A stretch of DNA of 15,787 bases from the NCBI GenBank assembly GCA_024689525.1, contig JAILDI010000045.1, forward strand, positions 1 to 15,787. Reading direction: 5' to 3'. The notes beneath the pieces are model-generated. The model ran no database searches, was not told the DNA's origin, and saw only the letters and a program-made list of their open reading frames with translations. Of this stretch, positions 1 through 5,560 are shown piece after piece. A program made the translations under genes and the position numbers. Numbering within the stretch: the stretch's first letter is position 1; each line of letters starts with the position of its first letter. Origin of the DNA: Bacteroidales bacterium (GTDB taxonomy: Bacteria > Bacteroidota > Bacteroidia > Bacteroidales > UBA932).

Positions 1-554
1 TCGCTGCCGGGAAGGCCGGCAATCATATTCCGGGTGATGAGCGCCACCTCGTCCGGCGACATTGAGTCATAACGGGCCTTCGCTTTCGCAATCTCCTCCG
101 GGGTATATTCGGCCTCGGCTCCGGGACGCTTCAGGATGAAAAGGTCGAAGGCCAGGAAGGCGGCCCGCTCGAAACGGAGAGCGCGGCTGCCGTCGGGCAT
201 TTCGTAGGAAAGATTCGTACGGGTCCAGTCCAGAACCGGCATAAAGTTGTATGTGATGCAGTGGATGTCGCACGCTGCCAGGTTGCGGATTGTCTGCTTG
301 TAGTTTTCGATATACTCCAGATATCGGCCCTCACGGGTCTTGATATGCTCGTGAACCGGGACACTCTCAACGACGCTCCAGACAAGCCCTTTCTCAGCGC
401 ACTGAGCCTTTCTTTTCTCAATCTCTTCTATTGTCCAGACCTCTCCGTTGGGGATATGGTGCAGGGCGCTTACGATATCAGTTACTCCGGCCTGACGGAT
501 ATTGTCCAATGTAACAGGGTCGCCGGGACCGTACCAGCGCCAGGATTGTCTCAT
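1..554 (-). CDS. uxuA: Mannonate dehydratase UxuA, N-terminal 184 residues (3' end beyond window)
   Basis: The product dehydrates D-mannonate to 2-keto-3-deoxygluconate, the third step of the cytoplasmic glucuronate pathway. Reading the minus strand from the ATG at 554-552 gives a protein that begins [16 protein letters not shown] and continues with [51 protein letters not shown] and LTRN-type [11 protein letters not shown]. These are near-identical to the same stretches of E. coli UxuA (about 394 residues), so roughly the first half of the gene is present. The start is fixed by the conserved N-terminus MxQxWRWYGP. It lies 5 nt after the stop codon of the upstream dehydrogenase, so the two are probably co-transcribed. 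Identification is by recognition of family sequence and is firm; what lies beyond the left edge is unknown. Confidence 0.95.
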   Translation of the reverse strand, partial: MRQSWRWYGPGDPVTLDNIRQAGVTDIVSALHHIPNGEVWTIEEIEKRKAQCAEKGLVWSVVESVPVHEHIKTREGRYLEYIENYKQTIRNLAACDIHCITYNFMPVLDWTRTNLSYEMPDGSRALRFERAAFLAFDLFILKRPGAEAEYTPEEIAKAKARYDSMSPDEVALITRNMIAGLPGS

Positions 555-559
555 TAAAA

Positions 560-1387
560 TCATATGCTGAAAGTATTGAATCCGCCATCAACGACTGCAA
601 TGGTTCCCGTGACACCCTTTGCGGCATCGGATGCCAGATAATGCAGGGCACCCACCAACTCGTCGGGTTCAAGGAAACGTCCGAAAGGTGTATGGCCGAG
701 TATTTTGTGGGAACGGTCGGTCAGAGAACCGTCCGGATTGGTCAACAGCGTGCGGTTCTGGTTGGTAAGCAGGAAGCCTGGTGCGATTGCATTTACACGG
801 ATGCCTTCACCGTATTTTATGGCGAGTTCTCCTGCGAGCCACTCAGTCCAGCTGGCCATTCCGGCCTTTGCGATGCCATATCCGGCCACGCGGGTCAGCG
901 GGCGGAAGGACGACATCGAGCAGAAATTGATGATGCTGCCCTTCTTTTGGGCCACCATCGGCCTGATAAGAACCTTTGTAGGAATGACTGTCCCGAAGAT
1001 ATTTAGCTCGCATACCTTTTTCATCGCGTCGATGTCAAGGTCGGCAATGGTCTGGTCCGGCTGGACGTTGGCCGGCCCCATATTTCCGCCGGCGGCATTC
1101 AGGAGTATGTCGATGGTGCCGTAGGCCTTCAGGATATCGGCAAGATTCTGCTCCATCGCCTTCTCCTCCAGGACGTTGGTGGGAAGGAACATCGCCTCGC
1201 CTCCGTCGGCCTTGATTTCAGCCACCAGCTGTTGGCCCTTCTCGGCGGCTCTTTCCAGGTCCAGAAGAACGACTTTACAACCCTGGGATGCGAAATACTT
1301 GACGATTGTGGCTCCGAGCACACCGCAGGCGCCGGTCATAACCACTACTTTTCCTTTGAGATCAAAAAGATTATTCATAGTAAACAT
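560..1387 (-). CDS. SDR-family oxidoreductase, probable fructuronate reductase / D-mannonate oxidoreductase (UxuB-type SDR)
   Basis: This is a classical short-chain dehydrogenase of 275 residues. The nucleotide-binding motif TGACGVLG lies at residues 18-25, the acidic residue after beta-2 is D43 (suggesting NAD(H) preference), NAAGG is at 97-101, the structural Asn is N129, and the catalytic set is S157, Y170 and K174 (YGIAK). The SDR family alone does not fix the substrate. The assignment rests on the uxuA gene that follows after 5 nt: SDRs beside uxuA in Bacillus and in Bacteroidota reduce fructuronate to mannonate, feeding UxuA. A second in-frame ATG at 1378-1376 (residue 4, [10 protein letters not shown]) is also a plausible start. 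A TACCTTTG promoter element sits only 14 nt upstream of the first ATG. A generic FabG-like reductase with another substrate is the alternative. Confidence 0.85.
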   Translation of the reverse strand: MFTMNNLFDLKGKVVVMTGACGVLGATIVKYFASQGCKVVLLDLERAAEKGQQLVAEIKADGGEAMFLPTNVLEEKAMEQNLADILKAYGTIDILLNAAGGNMGPANVQPDQTIADLDIDAMKKVCELNIFGTVIPTKVLIRPMVAQKKGSIINFCSMSSFRPLTRVAGYGIAKAGMASWTEWLAGELAIKYGEGIRVNAIAPGFLLTNQNRTLLTNPDGSLTDRSHKILGHTPFGRFLEPDELVGALHYLASDAAKGVTGTIAVVDGGFNTFSI

Positions 1388-1401
1388 TTTATGCAGTCTT
1401 A

Positions 1402-1409
1402 CAAAGGTA
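1402..1409 (-). promoter_or_regulatory. Putative -7 promoter element for the SDR-uxuA operon
   Basis: On the minus strand the sequence is TACCTTTG, an exact match to the Bacteroidota -7 consensus TAnnTTTG. No TTTG is found about 19-21 nt upstream as a -33 element. Transcription would start about 4-9 nt downstream, which leaves a leader of only about 10 nt before the first ATG (1387) or about 20 nt before the second (1378). This is a motif match only. Confidence 0.5.
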
Positions 1410-1441
1410 CAAATAAAATCAACGAGAGTATATCATTATGT

Positions 1442-1457
1442 AATTCTTGAAAGAATT
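1442..1457. repeat. Perfect inverted repeat (7 + 7 bp, 2-nt spacer) in the divergent promoter region
   Basis: AATTCTT-GA-AAGAATT is a perfect palindrome with a 2-nt centre. It ends 2 nt before the -7 element of the GH20 promoter, where an operator would touch RNA polymerase, and lies about 33 nt behind the opposing SDR promoter. It is AT-rich, so chance occurrence is possible. A dimeric regulator acting on one or both promoters is an inference. Confidence 0.35.
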
Positions 1458-1459
1458 CA

Positions 1460-1467
1460 TATATTTG
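1460..1467 (+). promoter_or_regulatory. Putative -7 promoter element for the GH20-regulator operon
   Basis: TATATTTG matches TAnnTTTG exactly and lies 14 nt before the GH20 ATG at 1482, giving an almost leaderless transcript. No TTTG sits at the -33 position, which would suit an activator-dependent promoter. The identical octamer occurs as the -7 element before the GH92 gene (5533-5540). It is embedded in a near-tandem repeat CATATATTTG/CATATATTG (1458-1476). Confidence 0.5.
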
Positions 1468-1481
1468 CATATATTGTCATA

Positions 1482-2975
1482 ATGGAAATGGAAACTGTCA
1501 ATTCTCCTGTCAAGATTCTGCGGAAAGGATTCTCGTTCTTGTTGTTTGTGGCCTTTCTTTCAGGTTGTTCTGCCAATCAGCAAGCCGATTGTCCCGTAGT
1601 GCCGCGACCGGAGTTTGTCCAGGCCGGCGCTGAAATTTCCGATGAGCCAAAGGACACTGTCATACAGATAAAGCCGGAATTGGGTCCGGAGGCCTATACA
1701 ATAAAAATAAGAGAAAAGACAGTCCGCATCTCTGCCGGTGATTCTGCCGGAGTTTTCTATGCATTCCGTACGATAAACCAGCTGAGAATGAATAGTGAGG
1801 CTTCAAGAAAGTGGACCATCAAGGATAAGCCCCGTTTTCGCTGGAGAGGATATATGCTTGACGAATCCAGACATTTCTTCGGAAAAGAATATGTCAAAGA
1901 GATACTGGATATGATGTCAGAGCTTAAGCTCAATATATTTCACTGGCATCTTACGGACGAGCCCGGCTGGAGAGTAGAAATTAAGGCTTATCCTGAACTG
2001 ACCACAGTAGGAGCAAAGGGAAACTACAGCAATCCTGAGGCCCCGGCGCGATTCTATACAAGGGAAGAAATCCAAGAAATCGTAGATTACGCAGCGCAGA
2101 GGCATATCACTGTCGTTCCTGAGATAGATATGCCGGGCCACGCAACTTCATCAAACCGCGCTTATCCGCAATTCAACGGAGGCGGCTCCGAAAAACACCC
2201 TGATTTTACATTCAATCCCGGGAAGGAAGAAACATATTCTTATTTGACAGATATCCTCAGGGAAGTGGCCGGTCTTTTCCCGGGGCAGTATATTCATATC
2301 GGCGGGGATGAAGTTTCATTCGGCAGGGCAGCGTGGGAGAACGATCCAGACGTGCTCGCCCTGATGAAGAGAGAGTCGCTGGCCGATCTTGACGCAATGG
2401 AAGCCTATTTTATCAGACGAATGGCAGACAGCGTGAAGACCCTTGGCAAGACTCCTCTATGCTGGGATGATGTCCTCGAGGCGGGCCTTGGGCACGACGA
2501 AACCGGCATTACCTGGTGGAGACACGACCGTCTGGACCACCTTGCGAAGGCGCTTGAAGAAGGATGTTTTACGATTCTGTGTCCGAGAAAGCCGATGTAT
2601 TTCGATTTTGTTCAGCACGATTCGCATACAACCGGCCGTCGTTGGGATGGCTTCTGCCCTTTGGAAGACGTTTATGCATTCCCGGACTCTCTTGAGATGC
2701 CGGATGGCTATATGCCGGCAGGTATGCAGGCAAATCTTTGGAGCGAACAGGTAAGCAGCATAAAAAGAGCCGAGTTTATGACTTTCCCAAGAATTATTGC
2801 TCTTGCCGAGGCGGCCTGGACCAGCGCCGAAAACAAAGATTTCACAGATTTTTCCGCCCGTCTGGAAACATTCTACACGCAGATGGACAATAAGGGAATA
2901 TATTATTTCGACCACAGGAATCCAACTCATAATCCGGAGCCACCCGGTCCAGTAAAGGGCGTGGCCGCTGACTGA
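1482..2975 (+). CDS. GH20 beta-N-acetylhexosaminidase, lipoprotein
   Basis: The protein (497 residues from the ATG at 1482) removes terminal beta-linked GlcNAc or GalNAc from glycans by the GH20 substrate-assisted mechanism. Residues 1-28 are a signal peptide with lipobox LSGC and lipidated C29. A short GH20b-like alpha/beta segment occupies about 34-100, clearly shorter than the usual 120 or so residues. The TIM barrel follows: HWHLTDEPGW at 154-163, EIDMPGH at 214-220, the catalytic pair D276-E277 in HIGGDEVSFG, CWDD at 327-330, W345-W346, and the conserved NLWSE at 418-422. The barrel ends near the C-terminus with no added binding module. The frame is open upstream to 1176, but that part overlaps the opposing SDR gene; the promoter at 1460 and the signal peptide support 1482 (1488 is a second ATG). 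The next gene starts 1 nt after its stop, implying coupling with the regulator. Confidence 0.93.
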   Translation: MEMETVNSPVKILRKGFSFLLFVAFLSGCSANQQADCPVVPRPEFVQAGAEISDEPKDTVIQIKPELGPEAYTIKIREKTVRISAGDSAGVFYAFRTINQLRMNSEASRKWTIKDKPRFRWRGYMLDESRHFFGKEYVKEILDMMSELKLNIFHWHLTDEPGWRVEIKAYPELTTVGAKGNYSNPEAPARFYTREEIQEIVDYAAQRHITVVPEIDMPGHATSSNRAYPQFNGGGSEKHPDFTFNPGKEETYSYLTDILREVAGLFPGQYIHIGGDEVSFGRAAWENDPDVLALMKRESLADLDAMEAYFIRRMADSVKTLGKTPLCWDDVLEAGLGHDETGITWWRHDRLDHLAKALEEGCFTILCPRKPMYFDFVQHDSHTTGRRWDGFCPLEDVYAFPDSLEMPDGYMPAGMQANLWSEQVSSIKRAEFMTFPRIIALAEAAWTSAENKDFTDFSARLETFYTQMDNKGIYYFDHRNPTHNPEPPGPVKGVAAD

Positions 2976-2976
2976 T

Positions 2977-5478
2977 ATGGCAAGAGGTAGAATCATAAGC
3001 TTGCTCCTTGCCGGCCTGCTGTTGACAGTGCCGGCTTTTATTGCGAGTTCTCAGCAGCAGGATCCAGAAAGAGGCTTGGTTTTCCGCAGTGACGGCGCCA
3101 ATTTCAAGCTTCCGACATCTCTGGATCTATGCGGAGGCAAGCCACTGCGTCCCGGAAAGGGCGGTTTCAGGCTCGATTATTCCCTTCGCCTTACTCAAAA
3201 TATTTACGGATATGTATGCCGCCTCATAGTGAATGACACACTGAGCGTGGACGTGATTTCAAATCTTGGCTGGAGCCACGGTGACAATATTCTGCTCGTT
3301 TCAGGGGGAAAAACCGTCGTGGCACTCTCAAATAAAGAGTTCAAGAATCTCGGCGAGGATTGGATGGACTTTTCGATAGATTTCGACGCCCGGCACGGAA
3401 TGCTAGGTTTCCGTATTGATACCCTGTCGTTCGATGTCCCGGGAGAATTGCCTCCTGTCCGCAATCTTGAAATATTCTTTGGACGCACTCCAAAGGCGGG
3501 ATTTGCTTCCATTGATGCCCCATCAATGATTTTGAGGGATGTAAGGCTCTATGATTCCGAAAGGCGACTGGCTGCAAGCTGGCCGATGTATCATCACGGA
3601 AATGGTTTCGTACTGGACAGCCTTCATTCCAGAAAGGCCCTGGTCGACGGAGGGGAGTGGCTGATAGATGAACACGTGTTATGGAAGAAGCTCTCATCCT
3701 TCCTTGTCGGGGGACAGCCAGCCCAAACTTGCCCGGCACCGGACGGCGGATCTTTGTACGTGGCTGGTACAAAGAATCTTTACAACTTTGATTTTAATAC
3801 ATTAGAGCTGCAAGAAACCCCGTATCTGTTCGGTAATCCATATAAATCCACATCAGATTGTCTTCTTCCGACGCAAGATGGCGAAGGACTCATTTCGTTC
3901 TCTGTATCAGAGAGAGACCTGGACTTGTATTCTTTCCGGAACAGGATCTGGTCTTCTGATGCTCAGAATACTCATCTATCCCTGTCACAGAACTCTCACG
4001 CGATGCTTCCTGACGGCCGCATCGTCCTTTTCGGAGGCTATGACGAATATCATTTCAGCGGCAGCCTGTTTGAGTATTCCCAAGACTTTGGGTGGACTGA
4101 GAAAGATTACTCAAAGGAGGTGAATCCCAGATACCTGAGCGGTTCAAGCCTGATAGGCGGCAATGATTTCTATATCTTAGGCGGTTATGGAAGTGAATCA
4201 GGCCGGCAGGCTGAATCCCCGGGAACTTACAATGATTTTTTCAAAATCGATCTTACCGCCGGACATGCAGAAAAAATATGCGATATCCGAAATCCGGACG
4301 GTCTTGTCTTTGGATCCGGCCTTGTAAATGATTCCGATGCCTGGTATGCCCTTGGCTTCAACAACATGCTTCCCACCACAGAGGTTATTTTGTGTGCGAT
4401 AGATACGGTCTCGGGTAAACTGACATATCTGGCGGACAGACTTCCATTCAATTTCAAGGATATAAGCTCTTTGTGCGGTCTTGTCCGTGATGCTGACAGA
4501 AATCAGCTGGTAGCATATACGGTATCCTCTTCCGGTCCTGAAATGTCAAAGGTCGATATTTACTCGATAGCCTATCCTCCTTATTCTTCATCGGCCATTT
4601 TCCAGGAAGACAAGAGAGCGGACACAAATACAGAATTGTATGCCATTATAGCGGCAATTGTCTTCTTCGTAATATCACTTGTAATATTATTCCTATGGAG
4701 AAGGAAAGTCCTGAGAGAGGACGATGAGTATATCCCGCCGGAAAGTCAGCCAAAAGGCAAAGGTCTGTATATGCTTGGAGGCTTCAGAGTTATAAATGAG
4801 GAAGGTGAAGATCTTTCTCGTGCATTCCCGCCCGGATCACGGAACCTGCTGTTATTCATTCTTCTTAATAAGATGATGGGTAATTCAAATACTACCTCGC
4901 GGCAGTTGGACGAGCAATTATGGGAAGAAGACAGCGAACTTGTCGCCAACAAACGCAATGTGGCCTTGAATCGTCTTCGCAGCCAATTGCGCAGCACCGG
5001 CTTCGGTTCTCTGGTTTTCGCATCAGGAGAATGGTCCGTGGAACTATCTGAAGATGTAGATACCGACCTGCCCAAAATGATTCGTCTGCTTAACGGTATA
5101 AACACCGGTGTCTCCCGGGATGAGAGGGCGGCAAGGGAATTTATTCGTCTGGGAAGGAACGGCTCTCTGCTCCAGAATATGTTCGCCCCCTGGCTTGATT
5201 CATTTAAGTCACAATATGACTCAAGTCTTGGCAGCGCAGCGGAAAAACTATACCATATAGTTAAGGGAAATCACTCACTTTCCCTTGGTGTTGCAGAAGT
5301 AATGCTTGCTTCTGATCCTCTGGACGAGAATGCGGTAGTAGTGAAGTGCCGGTCTCTTGTCGCGATGGGGCGCAGCGGCCACGCATTGTCTGCATATGAG
5401 GCTTATGTCTCTGAGTACGAGCGCTTAATGGGGGTCAGGCCAAATCTTCTCCTTGAGGACTGTGTACGAATAAAATAA
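2977..5478 (+). CDS. Transmembrane one-component regulator: LamG-like + Kelch-like propeller sensor, TM helix, SARP/AfsR-type winged helix and BTAD-like C-terminus
   Basis: This 833-residue protein looks like a membrane-spanning transcription factor for the neighbouring glycan genes. Residues 1-25 are a signal peptide. About 30-215 is beta-rich and resembles a concanavalin-A/LamG fold (GGFRLDYSLRL, MILRDVRLYD). About 240-545 forms roughly six Kelch-like blades, with double glycines at G353-G354 (IVLFGGYDEY) and G402-G403 (FYILGGYGSE) spaced 49 residues apart. One membrane helix spans 554-574 and is followed by RRK, placing the C-terminus in the cytoplasm. From 597 (LYMLGGFRV) to about 676 (NRLRSQLRSTG) is a winged helix of the SARP/AfsR and OmpR-C type. 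The remaining 150 residues are helical and end in a BTAD-like section (VVVKCRSLVAMGRSGHALSAYEAYVSEYERL). No kinase or receiver domain is present. It starts 1 nt after the GH20 stop. Domain calls come from motifs and need profile searches; a regulatory role is strongly suggested but the target promoter is inferred. Confidence 0.82.
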   Translation: MARGRIISLLLAGLLLTVPAFIASSQQQDPERGLVFRSDGANFKLPTSLDLCGGKPLRPGKGGFRLDYSLRLTQNIYGYVCRLIVNDTLSVDVISNLGWSHGDNILLVSGGKTVVALSNKEFKNLGEDWMDFSIDFDARHGMLGFRIDTLSFDVPGELPPVRNLEIFFGRTPKAGFASIDAPSMILRDVRLYDSERRLAASWPMYHHGNGFVLDSLHSRKALVDGGEWLIDEHVLWKKLSSFLVGGQPAQTCPAPDGGSLYVAGTKNLYNFDFNTLELQETPYLFGNPYKSTSDCLLPTQDGEGLISFSVSERDLDLYSFRNRIWSSDAQNTHLSLSQNSHAMLPDGRIVLFGGYDEYHFSGSLFEYSQDFGWTEKDYSKEVNPRYLSGSSLIGGNDFYILGGYGSESGRQAESPGTYNDFFKIDLTAGHAEKICDIRNPDGLVFGSGLVNDSDAWYALGFNNMLPTTEVILCAIDTVSGKLTYLADRLPFNFKDISSLCGLVRDADRNQLVAYTVSSSGPEMSKVDIYSIAYPPYSSSAIFQEDKRADTNTELYAIIAAIVFFVISLVILFLWRRKVLREDDEYIPPESQPKGKGLYMLGGFRVINEEGEDLSRAFPPGSRNLLLFILLNKMMGNSNTTSRQLDEQLWEEDSELVANKRNVALNRLRSQLRSTGFGSLVFASGEWSVELSEDVDTDLPKMIRLLNGINTGVSRDERAAREFIRLGRNGSLLQNMFAPWLDSFKSQYDSSLGSAAEKLYHIVKGNHSLSLGVAEVMLASDPLDENAVVVKCRSLVAMGRSGHALSAYEAYVSEYERLMGVRPNLLLEDCVRIK

Positions 5479-5495
5479 TAAATAAATCTCAATTT

Positions 5496-5523
5496 GTAAT
5501 GCTAAAGTAATGGCATTATAATT
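5496..5523 (+). promoter_or_regulatory. Candidate activator site: 11-bp-period direct repeats GTAATG
   Basis: GTAATG occurs at 5496-5501 and again at 5507-5512, exactly 11 bp apart, with a degenerate third copy ATAATT at 5518-5523 (4 of 6 matches). The last copy ends 9 bp before the -7 element at 5533. SARP regulators are known to bind direct repeats of 6-7 bp with an 11-bp period placed about 8 bp before the -10 element. The gene just upstream encodes a SARP-type DNA-binding domain. The repeats are short and AT-rich, so this remains a candidate. Within it, TAATG-G-CATTA (5508-5518) is also a small palindrome. Confidence 0.4.
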
Positions 5524-5532
5524 ATCCGTACT

Positions 5533-5540
5533 TATATTTG
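5533..5540 (+). promoter_or_regulatory. Putative -7 promoter element of the PUL operon (GH92 onward)
   Basis: TATATTTG matches TAnnTTTG exactly and lies in the only sizeable gap (5479-5559) of the plus-strand gene run. It is identical to the element before the GH20 gene. No -33 TTTG is found at the right distance, which suits an activator-dependent promoter. The GH92 ATG begins 20 nt after the element, so the leader would be about 10-15 nt. Confidence 0.55.
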
Positions 5541-5560
5541 TGTCATCAAAATTGATGACA
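5541..5560. repeat. Perfect 9 + 9 bp palindrome between promoter and start codon
   Basis: TGTCATCAA-AA-TTGATGACA has nine perfectly paired positions on each side of a 2-nt centre. It begins on the base after the -7 element and its last base is the A of the GH92 ATG. It therefore covers the expected transcription start. A DNA operator for a dimeric protein is the simplest reading. An RNA hairpin over the start codon is possible only if transcription starts at its very beginning, and the loop would be small. Confidence 0.6.

Noticed and set aside
641..1124. Two overlapping plus-strand open frames across the SDR gene
   Set aside because: Shadows of the SDR coding strand; every SDR motif is intact on the minus strand.
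1176..1481. Upstream in-frame extension of the GH20 reading frame
   Set aside because: It overlaps the opposing SDR gene and both promoters, and would bury the signal peptide and lipobox inside the protein.
2457..2996. 179-codon open frame on the minus strand
   Set aside because: Antisense to the catalytic part of GH20, with no recognisable motif.
5479..5559. Intrinsic terminator after the regulator gene
   Set aside because: The only strong hairpin-like sequence (5541-5560) has a tiny loop, lacks a following T-run and overlaps the next start codon.
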